40,511 nucleotides of DNA. Source: Ferruginibacter sp. GTDB lineage: Bacteria > Bacteroidota > Bacteroidia > Chitinophagales > Chitinophagaceae. The notes beneath the pieces are model-generated. The model searched no databases and had not been told where the DNA came from. It worked only from the letters and a program-made list of their open reading frames with translations. The number at the start of each line of letters is the position of its first letter. The stretch's first letter is position 1. The stretch spans positions 1 to 40,511 of the forward strand of contig JANXVN010000157.1 of assembly GCA_025351645.1 (NCBI GenBank), read 5' to 3'. The position numbers were made by a program, and so were the translations under genes. Below, in pieces: positions 1 to 7,893 of the stretch.

Positions 1-62
1 ACCATCATTGTATATTCCTAAAAAAACCGTAAATTTAAGGTTACTTATAATTCCAATAAATA

Positions 63-752
63 ATGAAGAAGTATTTCATCCATAATGGGCATAAGCAATT
101 AGGGCCCTTTTCTGTAATAGAGCTAATGGAAAGAGGCATTACAAAATGTACGCCTATTTATACCGCCGGGCTCGGGCGCTATGTTAAAGCGGCGGAAATA
201 CCTGTCTTAAATGACGCTTTTGGAAAATCCATAGATGATTTAAAACATCCTGAAACCTTGCCAATTGTTGATAAAAAACGCAATTCTTTCGTTACCAGGA
301 TGGCTTGGGCCGTTGGAGCGTTGCTATTTATTATCATCCCATTTATAGTGTACAAATTACAGGCTGATGTGCCTGATGCACCATTGCCTCCTACAACAAG
401 CTCAACGCCAGTAAAAAAAGATATTCAACAATTAAAAACAACACTTGAGCAAAAAGAGGCGAGCAGCCCATTGCAATATTTAAGCGTGCATGGTAAAATG
501 CACAGGAACCTGGTGGGCAAAAAAATTATTAAAGGCAGTATTTCCAACATGGCATCTGTTGCCAGTTATAAAAATATGGAAATGGCTATAACATTTTTAT
601 CTGGTAACCAAACAGAATTACAAACGCAGCATTTTTATGTATATGATTTTGTGGCCCCTAATAATGTAGTCTCATTCCGGAGCGTTTTTAAGGCACCGGC
701 CGAAACAGAAGGTTTTCGGATACATGTTTTATCAGCCATTGCAATACCATAA
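63..752 (+). CDS. GYF_2-like domain membrane protein, function unknown
   Basis: Protein of 229 aa. Residues 4-50 (YFIHNGHKQLGPFSVIELM, then a run ending near PVLND) resemble the GYF_2 (DUF4339) fold, where a GPFS-type turn after an aromatic residue is typical; these domains are thought to bind peptides. A single membrane segment follows at about residues 80-100 (WAVGALLFIIIPFIVYKL), so the GYF-like part would be cytoplasmic and the rest, about 125 residues, outside the membrane. The C-terminal part (residues 140-229) is rich in beta-type sequence and I do not recognise it. No Shine-Dalgarno is visible; the ATG follows an A/T-rich leader with an imperfect -7 box (TAAATTTA, 30-37). It stands alone, 220 bases before the glycosidase gene. 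The GYF call is by motif only. Confidence 0.75.
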   Translation: MKKYFIHNGHKQLGPFSVIELMERGITKCTPIYTAGLGRYVKAAEIPVLNDAFGKSIDDLKHPETLPIVDKKRNSFVTRMAWAVGALLFIIIPFIVYKLQADVPDAPLPPTTSSTPVKKDIQQLKTTLEQKEASSPLQYLSVHGKMHRNLVGKKIIKGSISNMASVASYKNMEMAITFLSGNQTELQTQHFYVYDFVAPNNVVSFRSVFKAPAETEGFRIHVLSAIAIP

Positions 753-972
753 ATATAATCTCTACTTATTACGAGTATCTAAAAAAGTGTACCTACTTTT
801 CGCCTAAAGATTATGGCATAAGTTTATCAATGCATTTAGCGTTGGTACACAAATTGATTAGCCATTTAACGGCTTATGTCAAATAGCTTATTTTTGTTTT
901 TTATTTGCCCAATGGCATTGCTGTAATTTATTATCTATCAACAGCACCCCTTTAAAATCTTTAAACAATATC

Positions 973-3606
973 ATGTCAGCAGAACATCAGCGCTTAGCGA
1001 TCAATAATAAAAAACCTGTGCCGCTTGAGCAATGGGGCCCATACCTAAGCGAACGGCAGTGGGGTACAGTAAGAGAAGATTATAGTGAAAATGGCGATGC
1101 CTGGAATTACCTCAGCTTTAACGATTCTCATCACCGGGCTTACCGTTGGGGCGAAGATGGCATTGCAGGCATATCGGATTATTTTCAGCACCTATGCTTT
1201 TCGGTTGCTTTGTGGAATGGGAAGGACCCTATTTTAAAAGAACGTTTATTTGGCCTCGGCAATCACCAAGGCAACCATGGCGAAGATGTAAAAGAATTAT
1301 ATTACTACCTGGATAACCTGCCGTCGCATTATTACATGGAGTATTTATACAAGTACCCACAAAATAAGTTTCCCTACGATGACCTTTTAAAAACCAATGC
1401 GTCCCGTACAAAATTAGAGCCTGAGTACGAAATTTTGGATACCGGGGTATTTGATAAAGATGAGTACACCGATGTTAAGATTACCTACGCCAAACACAGC
1501 ACCAGCGATATTTTTATAAAAATTGATGTTACTAACCGCGGCACTAAAAAAGCTTCCATTACCGTTATGCCTACGTTATGGTTTTATAACAGATGGGTTT
1601 ATAGCCCCGATGATGCAAAGCCAGTTATTACTTCGGTTGATAAAACTTATGTAACTGCACAATCCCCACGCCTTGGCGCCTATAATTTTTATTTTCAGCA
1701 ACCGGAGTATAGTTTGCTTACTGAAAATGAAACCAATATGATGAAGGCCAATGGCACGCCTAATGCGAGTATTTTTGTTAAAGATGCCTTTCACGGAGCT
1801 GTTATAAATGGAGAAAACCTGAAGGAATTACAAACTAAAAAAACAGGCACAAAATTTTCTCCGGTTTATGATGTTTCTTTAAAGGGTGGTGAAACCAAAT
1901 CTGTTTATTGCCGCCTTACAAGCGAACCTGTTGAAATACCTTTTAGCCAGGGGTTTGAAAATATTTTTACGCAACGGAAAAATGAAGCAGACGAATTTTA
2001 CAATATTGTGCTTGCAGCAAATGTAACAACCGACCTGAAAAATATCCAGCGCCAGGCATTGGCAGGCTTGCTATGGAGCAAGCAATATTACCACTTTGAT
2101 GTGGAGCGCTGGCTTACCACAAGCGATGGGCTAACACCCGTAAATGCCAACAAGCAAAACGGCCGTAACAACGATTGGAAACATCTAAAAAACCAGGATG
2201 TTATTGCCATGCCCGATAAATGGGAGTACCCATGGTATGCCGCATGGGACCTTGCTTTCCATTGCATATCCATGGCTATGGTAGATGTAACTTTTGCCAA
2301 GCACCAGCTACTGCTTATGATGCGGGAATGGTACATGAAACCCGATGGCCAGCTACCAGCCTACGAATGGAATTTTAGTGATGTAAACCCACCTGTACAG
2401 GCATGGGCAGCCATGGAAGTGTATCGTGTAGAAGCTGAGAGCACGGGCACCGGCGATATAGTTTTCTTAAAAAGAGTATTTCAAAAATTGCTGATAAATT
2501 TTACCTGGTGGATTAACCGTAAAGACAGGTACGGCAATAATATTTTTGAAGGCGGTTTTTTGGGGCTGGATAATATCGGCATCTTTAACCGCAGCTTCCA
2601 CTCGCCCAACGGCATGCAGCTAGATCAGGCAGATGGTACCAGCTGGATGGGTATGTACGCATTGAACATGATGGATATGGCCATAGAAATTGCCAAGTAC
2701 GATATTGCTTTTGAAGATACCGCCACCAAGTTTTTTGAGCATTTTGTTTTTATTGCCGAAGCATTGAACAGCCATACCATGTGGCATGAAGAAGATAAAT
2801 TTTTTTACGATACGTTAAGCCTTGCAGGATCCGACCCAATACCATTGCGCATACATTCCATCGTTGGGCTTACCAGCCTTTTTGCGGTATCGACCATCGA
2901 CAGGGAAACATTAGAAAAACTGCCCGACTTTAGGAAAAGGATTATTTGGTTTGAAAATTACCGAAGGAAGAATGCACGCTTTTGGCCCAACGAAGAAAGG
3001 AGCGATGGCGAAGAATTATTAATATCCCTGGTACAAAAAGAACGGCTTGTTTATTTGCTGAATAGGGTATTGAATGAAGATGAATTTTTGTCTGGCGGCG
3101 GCGTAAGGGCATTATCAAAATACCACGAAGCCAACCCATATTCGGTAACGGTAGAAGGTACTAAATACGATATTCAATACGATCCCGGAGATTCTACCTC
3201 TAATCTTTTTGGTGGCAACTCCAACTGGCGTGGCCCAGTTTGGATGCCTATTAATTACCTCATCATCCGCTCTATAAAAAAGTACGGCGAGTTTTATGGC
3301 GACACATTAAAAGTGGAGTGCCCAATTGGCAGCGGCAAGCAGCTTAACCTTGTACAGGTTGCAGAAGAATTAACCAAAAGGGTAATAACGCTGTTTGCAA
3401 AAAATGAAAAAGGCGAAAGAAAATCTTACGGCGATTACAACTGGTTTTACAAAAAGATAGGCAACCAAAACCTGATAAATTTTTATGAATATTTTCACGG
3501 AGATAGTGGCCATGGACTCGGCGCCAGCCATCAAACCGGGTGGACGAGCCTTGTAGCCGATATGGTAGGCGGCCAGCACGTAAACGATGAAGAATGGAAA
3601 TTATAA
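973..3606 (+). CDS. GH63-type (MGH1-like) glucosidase
   Basis: A large cytoplasmic glycoside hydrolase of 877 aa with no signal peptide or membrane segment. The second half carries the (alpha/alpha)6-barrel signatures of the GH63/MGH1 family: KWEYPWYAAWDLAFHCISMA (aromatic-rich, with the Asp expected near the general acid), NSNWRGPVWMPINYLIIRS, and the C-terminal HGDSGHGLGASHQTGWTSLVADM. The first 350 residues form the beta-rich N-terminal domain typical of bacterial members. Length agrees with proteins commonly annotated simply as glucosidase. Family members cleave alpha-glucosides or mannosylglycerate-like compounds; the substrate here cannot be read from sequence. The gene is monocistronic and ends in a perfect 22-bp hairpin. 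The ATG follows an A-rich stretch. Confidence 0.88.
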   Translation: MSAEHQRLAINNKKPVPLEQWGPYLSERQWGTVREDYSENGDAWNYLSFNDSHHRAYRWGEDGIAGISDYFQHLCFSVALWNGKDPILKERLFGLGNHQGNHGEDVKELYYYLDNLPSHYYMEYLYKYPQNKFPYDDLLKTNASRTKLEPEYEILDTGVFDKDEYTDVKITYAKHSTSDIFIKIDVTNRGTKKASITVMPTLWFYNRWVYSPDDAKPVITSVDKTYVTAQSPRLGAYNFYFQQPEYSLLTENETNMMKANGTPNASIFVKDAFHGAVINGENLKELQTKKTGTKFSPVYDVSLKGGETKSVYCRLTSEPVEIPFSQGFENIFTQRKNEADEFYNIVLAANVTTDLKNIQRQALAGLLWSKQYYHFDVERWLTTSDGLTPVNANKQNGRNNDWKHLKNQDVIAMPDKWEYPWYAAWDLAFHCISMAMVDVTFAKHQLLLMMREWYMKPDGQLPAYEWNFSDVNPPVQAWAAMEVYRVEAESTGTGDIVFLKRVFQKLLINFTWWINRKDRYGNNIFEGGFLGLDNIGIFNRSFHSPNGMQLDQADGTSWMGMYALNMMDMAIEIAKYDIAFEDTATKFFEHFVFIAEALNSHTMWHEEDKFFYDTLSLAGSDPIPLRIHSIVGLTSLFAVSTIDRETLEKLPDFRKRIIWFENYRRKNARFWPNEERSDGEELLISLVQKERLVYLLNRVLNEDEFLSGGGVRALSKYHEANPYSVTVEGTKYDIQYDPGDSTSNLFGGNSNWRGPVWMPINYLIIRSIKKYGEFYGDTLKVECPIGSGKQLNLVQVAEELTKRVITLFAKNEKGERKSYGDYNWFYKKIGNQNLINFYEYFHGDSGHGLGASHQTGWTSLVADMVGGQHVNDEEWKL

Positions 3607-3633
3607 GGAAATAAATAATAGTGCTTAATAAAG

Positions 3634-3684
3634 TAAAAGCTTCAAATACAAAGCAACAATTCTGCTTTGTATTTGAAGCTTTTA
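3634..3684 (+). terminator. Perfect 22-bp stem hairpin after the glycosidase gene
   Basis: Left arm 3634-3655 (TAAAAGCTTCAAATACAAAG then CA) and right arm 3663-3684 are exact reverse complements around a 7-nt loop. The right arm ends in GCTTTTA, so the A and T tracts pair in the stem. It lies 27 bases after the glycosidase stop and would stop transcription of that gene. Because it is symmetric it may also stop the converging old yellow enzyme transcript, which ends at 3783. Confidence 0.85.
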
Positions 3685-3782
3685 TGTTTACAACATACCG
3701 ATACAATTAACGATAGCCCATCACCCAAACTTATCGCCTTTGCCCCTATGCGTATTTGCAAAAAATTCTTGCGTTAAAAAAA

Positions 3783-4856
3783 CTACACATGCTGCCGTTT
3801 AGCTCTTTCATATTGCACCGGCCAGGTTACATCCACTCCCAATTCTGCTGCTGCGTGCAATGGAAAATAAGGATCCCGCAAAAATTGACGGGCAAGTATC
3901 ACAAGGTCAGCCTGCTGGTTTTCTATAATCTCCGCAGCTTCGCTTGTTTTTGTTATAAGCCCAACCGCACCAGTAAGCAAGCCCGTCTCTTTTTTTATTT
4001 GTTTGGCAAAAATAACCTGGTACATTGGGCTAACAGGTATTTTTTGGTCAGGCGAATTACCCCCTGATGAACAATCGATTAAATCAACCCCATTGGCTGC
4101 TAACACTTTTGCCAGTTTAACAGAGTCATCTTCTGCCCACCCTCCAGGTACCCAATCGGTAGCGGATATACGTACAAAAAGTGGCAGCGCTTCACCAATA
4201 ATGCTGCGTACATCTGTTGTAATTTCAACCAGCAGCCTTATCCTGTTTTCAAAACTACCGCCATACGCATCGGTACGCTGGTTACTAATGGGCGATAAAA
4301 ATTCGTTCAGTAAATAACCATGGGCCGCATGCAGTTCAAATACTTTGAAGCCCGATTTTAACGCACGTTTAGTGGCTTCAATAAAGTCCGTCCTTACCTT
4401 TGTAATATCTGTTGTACCCATTTCTTTTGGTAATGGTTCACCAAGCGTGTGCGGTAAAGGGCTAGGCGCTACTGTTTGCCAGGCGCCTTCATCTGCAGTT
4501 AAAGCAAGGTTGCCCTGCCACGGTACATGATGGCTTGCTTTACGCCCTGCATGTGCTAACTGTATACCTGGCACACAACCCTGTTCTTCAATAAAACTGG
4601 TAATGCGTTTTAAAAACTCAATGTGTCCGTCTTGCCAAATGCCTAGGTCGCCGTAAGATATCCTGCCCTCTGGCGATACCGCTGCTGCCTCAGTAATAAT
4701 AAGCCCGGCGCCACCAACGGCACGGCTGCCCAAATGTACCAGGTGCCAGTCTGTAGCAAATCCATCTACACTGCTATATTCGCACATTGGCGATACAACT
4801 ATCCTGTTTTTTAATTCAATATCCCGTATTGTTATCGGTTCAAAAAGTGTTGGCAT
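3783..4856 (-). CDS. namA: NADH:flavin oxidoreductase, old yellow enzyme, YqjM/NamA type
   Basis: FMN-dependent ene-reductase of 357 aa, a TIM barrel that reduces activated C=C bonds with NAD(P)H. It opens with LFEPITIRDIELKNRIVVSP followed by MCEYS; Cys25 and Tyr27 match the redox-tuning Cys26 and Tyr28 of B. subtilis YqjM. LQLAHAGRK-type sequence (GIQLAHAGRKAS) and the substrate-anchoring His pair in ELHAAHGYLLNEFLSP (about residues 174 and 177) are present, as is the C-terminal phosphate-binding region VILARQFLRDPYFPL. Length and motif spacing agree with the thermophilic-like OYE subgroup. The gene symbol is by family resemblance only. It is monocistronic and converges with the glycosidase gene. 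Confidence 0.93.
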   Translation of the reverse strand: MPTLFEPITIRDIELKNRIVVSPMCEYSSVDGFATDWHLVHLGSRAVGGAGLIITEAAAVSPEGRISYGDLGIWQDGHIEFLKRITSFIEEQGCVPGIQLAHAGRKASHHVPWQGNLALTADEGAWQTVAPSPLPHTLGEPLPKEMGTTDITKVRTDFIEATKRALKSGFKVFELHAAHGYLLNEFLSPISNQRTDAYGGSFENRIRLLVEITTDVRSIIGEALPLFVRISATDWVPGGWAEDDSVKLAKVLAANGVDLIDCSSGGNSPDQKIPVSPMYQVIFAKQIKKETGLLTGAVGLITKTSEAAEIIENQQADLVILARQFLRDPYFPLHAAAELGVDVTWPVQYERAKRQHV

Positions 4857-4957
4857 TTATTTTTATTTAAGTGTATTATCAAACAAATAAACATCTTTTA
4901 TCTTACAGATGAATGGCTATTTTGTTACAAGTTACTACAGTTGCGTTCATCAGCGTT

Positions 4958-5061
4958 CAATAAATTAAGCTAAGTTATTTTGCTCCGCAGACACAAACTA
5001 ACATTTCACTTAGAAGGGGACTGGTGGTGTCGTTTAAAAGGACAGCCCTTAACTTAACGCG
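4958..5061. repeat. Degenerate copy of the CGTTAAGTTAAG-ended MITE-like element
   Basis: The right end CTTAACTTAACG (5049-5060) is an exact match to the inverted end of the other two copies (20.3 kb and 40.4 kb). A degraded left end CAATAAATTAAGCTAAG lies at 4958-4974. The interior contains GAAGGGGACTGGTGGTG (5013-5029), which aligns with the GAGAGGGG-TTGGGGGTGAGG block of the others. The right end interrupts the decayed DUF4395 gene, whose last in-frame codons and stop are supplied by the element. The left boundary is uncertain. Confidence 0.55.
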
Positions 5062-5256
5062 ACCTATCAGCAGGTACTATTTTTAAAAGCCTTGCTGTAA
5101 AAATGATACAAATAGCAGCCAGCGAAAAACTAAAAGCACTTTCCAGCAGGTCAAAAATAGCGAGCACGTTGGCTAACCAGCAGTGGCAAGCCTTACTTTA
5201 TTTTCATCCATCAGTGCAAAATCCACGGGGCATACAATATCATCAGGCATAGGCAT
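5054..5256 (-). pseudogene. Decayed DUF4395 membrane protein gene
   Basis: Two pieces of one gene lie in different frames. From ATG at 5256 the first reads MPMPDDIVCPVDFALMDENK, then VRLATAG and a stop at 5173-5175. The CPVDF-x(3)-DENK-VR pattern is the characteristic start of DUF4395 proteins. In another frame, from about 5182 to the stop at 5054, the second reads HCWLANVLAIFDLLESAFSF and continues as a hydrophobic helix; LLESAFSFSLA resembles the C-terminal helix of DUF4395. The middle of the family (about 80-100 residues) is missing, so an internal deletion with a frameshift is likely, and the end is cut by the repeat at 5060. It sits just upstream of the TlpA-like gene on the same strand, where a thiol-redox partner would fit. 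The family assignment is from memory of the motif. Confidence 0.6.
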
Positions 5257-5260
5257 CTAT

Positions 5261-6469
5261 TTAATTTTCTTTCAGTAAATCATTAACGGTAGCTTCAAAT
5301 TCTTTTTTGTAAATGGTGTAGTATTTGCCGGTTGCAGGCCCGTTAAAATTAGTTTCCAGTTTTCTAATTTTACCTTTTTTATCAATAATAATTGAGGAAG
5401 GGTAAGATTTAATATCTGTTAGTTGCGGCAATGTTTTTTGCGTGCGCAACGAATCTGTAACAGCTACTTCGGTATTTAAAATAGGGTACTGCACAGTAAA
5501 GTTTTGCTGAAATTTTTTAAGGCTTTTAATGCTTCTGCCCCAATCGGTAGTGTATTCGTAAGCTAGCGCTATAACTTCAACGCCACGTTGTTTATTGCGG
5601 TTGTAATAGTCGCTCAAAAAAGCGGTCTCATCCATACAGTTAGGGCACCAGCTACCCATTAATTGCACAATCACCACTTTGTTTTTAAACCGGTGATCGT
5701 TAATGGAAACTTGTTTGCCATCAATATCTTTAAATGAAAAATCGAGCCTATCCTCACCCGGCTTTACGTGCATGGCCACCGTTTCTTCCTGTACTTTTGC
5801 GTTGTTGTTTTTAATGGCCGTCCATGTTTGTTTACCGGCTGCGCCAGAAAAAAAATGGCCATCAGTTATGGAACTATCACTATTGATATGCGCTTTAAAA
5901 ATAAACGCATGCCCGCCATCAAAAGCAGATAGCAGCAAAGAATCTTTAGTAACAATGCCTTCCAGGTAACGGTAATCGCCGGAAGCATTTAAAATAGTGC
6001 CTGTTACCAAATTGCCTTTTTGCACAAATTCCCCCACAGAAATTTCGCCTGCGCCATTACCAGAAAAACTGACTGCCCACCGCCCGCTAATGTTTTTTTG
6101 TGCCTTGCCATTTGCCGCAAAACGTTCACTGCCCGGGCTTGCGCTGAACGGCAATTGCTGGCTTTTGACAGCACCTCTTTTTATCCAAAGCCCGCTTAAA
6201 TTTTTGTTGCGGTAAACAAGCCTAAACTGTGATTCAAACACCGGCATCTGCACAAAAAACGAATCGCCAGATGCAACGATATTGCTTACCCGTAATTTTT
6301 CAGCAGCATTTTTTATATACCAAACCTGTTTTCCATTTTCTGTTTTCCACTCAAAAGTAAAAGCAATGTTGTTGCCATCTTCCCTGTGCAGCTGTGCCTG
6401 CCAGTTGCCTTGTTGTGCATGGGCAATGGTTAAAGTAAAGGCGCTAAAAAGTAAAATCAATATCCGCAT
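5261..6469 (-). CDS. TlpA-like thioredoxin-fold protein, secreted
   Basis: Protein of 402 aa. Starting at ATG 6469 gives a clean signal peptide, MRILILLFSAFTLTIAHAQ; two further ATGs up to 6517 only add a hydrophilic extension, so I prefer 6469. Residues 20-220 are a beta-rich N-terminal region with no family I can name. Residues about 240-400 form an AhpC/TSA-Redoxin thioredoxin domain with active site WCPNC (Cys275, Cys278) in VVIVQLMGSWCPNCMDE, and the later cis-Pro region SYPSSIIIDKKGKI. Such proteins reduce or exchange disulfides outside the cytoplasmic membrane. The DUF4395 relic lies immediately downstream (its ATG is at 5256, five bases from this stop codon). An imperfect -7 box (TAAATTTT) lies 5 nt before the ATG. 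Confidence 0.88.
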   Translation of the reverse strand: MRILILLFSAFTLTIAHAQQGNWQAQLHREDGNNIAFTFEWKTENGKQVWYIKNAAEKLRVSNIVASGDSFFVQMPVFESQFRLVYRNKNLSGLWIKRGAVKSQQLPFSASPGSERFAANGKAQKNISGRWAVSFSGNGAGEISVGEFVQKGNLVTGTILNASGDYRYLEGIVTKDSLLLSAFDGGHAFIFKAHINSDSSITDGHFFSGAAGKQTWTAIKNNNAKVQEETVAMHVKPGEDRLDFSFKDIDGKQVSINDHRFKNKVVIVQLMGSWCPNCMDETAFLSDYYNRNKQRGVEVIALAYEYTTDWGRSIKSLKKFQQNFTVQYPILNTEVAVTDSLRTQKTLPQLTDIKSYPSSIIIDKKGKIRKLETNFNGPATGKYYTIYKKEFEATVNDLLKEN

Positions 6470-6638
6470 GCGTAAAAATTTATGGTTATGCATTGCAATG
6501 TACGTTGGTAATAGCAATGCAGTAAAGTCAGTTTGTTTAACAACACAAAGCCAGGTTTGTTACATTTTAATTTTTTGTCCAATTTTTTAACGACACTATT
6601 AAAAGCTAAGGCACTGGCAATAGTAAAATGTCTTTACA

Positions 6639-6659
6639 CCCCTTCAGGGGATGGGGTAA
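6639..6659. repeat. Possible relic of a G/C-block repeat
   Basis: CCCCTTCAGGGGATGGGGTA followed by A resembles the central block of the elements at 20.3 and 40.4 kb (CTCCTTTGGAGAGGGGTTGG), with a small palindrome CCCCTTCAGGGG. No CGTTAAGTTAAG ends are seen nearby, so this is only a weak similarity. Confidence 0.25.
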
Positions 6660-6662
6660 CCA

Positions 6663-7679
6663 TCACAACGCCCTCGCAATTTCTTCCAGTTGCTTTTCTT
6701 CCAAAACAAGGCGTTGAGGAATGCCATTATTGGTATGCCATTTAATAAGCCGTATAAAGCCGCCAGCTACTTCAATGCCCGTAATATCGCCATCATTATA
6801 GCAGCAGCAGCCAGTATTAAAATAGCTCGGCTTAAGTTTACCATCTACTTCACGCAACGGTATTTTGTGTTCCACATCCTCCGCATATTTGCCAGATGCA
6901 AAAACCGGCTTGTGCGTATGCCCTGTAATAAGCAGCAGGTTTTTTCTAAGGCTGCTCCAATCGTACATCAGTTTGTTATGCTTGTTACGCAAATAAAAAT
7001 CGTTTGAGGGGGTGTTGACATTGATCTCTAAAAACCGTTGTATGGGCGACCATATATGTGCAATGATCCAGGTGCTTACCCAGTTGTTATCGCTCATTTT
7101 ATCGCCCTGGTGCCCGTGTGTAAGAAAGATGCTGAATGTGGTATTGCCGGCAGTAGCCGTCCTCAGCACAATGCCTTCATGTACAGGTAGGGGCATGGCA
7201 AAAATATCTTTTAGCTGCAGCAGTACGTCCAGTTTATTTTTCCATAACAAGTCGTGGTTGCCAAAAGTGCGGTAGTATTTTTTATCTGGTTGAAAGTTAG
7301 CTTCTGCTTCCAGCGCCGCTTTATTTTTCGGCAGCACCTGTTCCGGCGTATATTTCCAAAGCTCTTCCGCATCGCCCAGGTTGATGTAGTTAAAGCATTG
7401 CTGGTGGTAGTAGTGGAGGGCAGCAATGTAATTTATTTCGTTGCCCGCAAAATCATCGGCATGGTCTTTATTGCCTTTATGCTGGTCGCTAAAAATTATA
7501 AAATTATCCGTTGCTAAATCGATATCCAGCACAATGCCGCGGCGGCTTTTTTTTGTGGTAATGGTCTTGTACAATTTACTAAGGGAGGTAAACACCTCTT
7601 CCTTTACCGGGGCAGATGCAAACCTATCTGCCAGCCAGATAAAGAACGGCCTGAATATTTTTTGCAGCAACTTTTTCAT
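6663..7679 (-). CDS. Calcineurin-like metallophosphoesterase
   Basis: Protein of 338 aa with the full set of calcineurin-type metal motifs in order: FIIFSDQHKG (motif I, with DQH in place of the usual DxH spelling, which still fits D-x-H), INLGDAEELW (motif II, GD), TFGNHDLLW (motif III, GNHD), LTHGHQGD and TGHTHKP (motif V, GHTH). These residues hold two metal ions that cut phosphate esters. The N-terminus has an amphipathic stretch (LLQKIFRPFFIWLADRF) but no clear signal peptide. LpxH-like hydrolases share this layout, but nothing here is specific for UDP-diacylglucosamine, so no gene symbol is given. It follows the same strand as the TlpA-like gene but is separated by about 190 bases. Confidence 0.88.
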   Translation of the reverse strand: MKKLLQKIFRPFFIWLADRFASAPVKEEVFTSLSKLYKTITTKKSRRGIVLDIDLATDNFIIFSDQHKGNKDHADDFAGNEINYIAALHYYHQQCFNYINLGDAEELWKYTPEQVLPKNKAALEAEANFQPDKKYYRTFGNHDLLWKNKLDVLLQLKDIFAMPLPVHEGIVLRTATAGNTTFSIFLTHGHQGDKMSDNNWVSTWIIAHIWSPIQRFLEINVNTPSNDFYLRNKHNKLMYDWSSLRKNLLLITGHTHKPVFASGKYAEDVEHKIPLREVDGKLKPSYFNTGCCCYNDGDITGIEVAGGFIRLIKWHTNNGIPQRLVLEEKQLEEIARAL

Positions 7680-7845
7680 TGATGTCTGTGGAAGGTTTAT
7701 TACTTTTTATTGTGGGCTATAAATGGTTGATGAAGATAGTAAGTAAAAGTTAATTGAGGTAAGGGGTAAATTATGTAATTGAGGCACAAACCCAAATCCC
7801 ACCTCTCCGCCCACTTACCGTTCATAAAAAATATACAAACAAATG

Positions 7846-7874
7846 TTTACTCTCTCATTATCTGCCTACATTTG
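7846..7874 (+). promoter_or_regulatory. Candidate promoter of the M16 peptidase pair
   Basis: TTTA (7846-7849), 17 nt, then TACATTTG (7867-7874), an exact match to the Bacteroidota -7 box TAnnTTTG. The ATG at 7894 follows 19 nt later. An upstream in-frame ATG at 7843 lies before the -7 box and so should not be used. Confidence 0.5.
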
Positions 7875-7893
7875 GCGTTCAAATTTAAAAAAT

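Noticed and set aside
753-972. Possible small gene or RNA between the GYF-like protein and the glycosidase
   Set aside because: I found no reading frame with protein-like composition, no strong hairpin and no repeat; it appears to be plain A/T-rich spacer.
6639-6659. A fourth full copy of the CGTTAAGTTAAG element
   Set aside because: Only the central G/C block is similar; no matching ends are found within 100 bases on either side.
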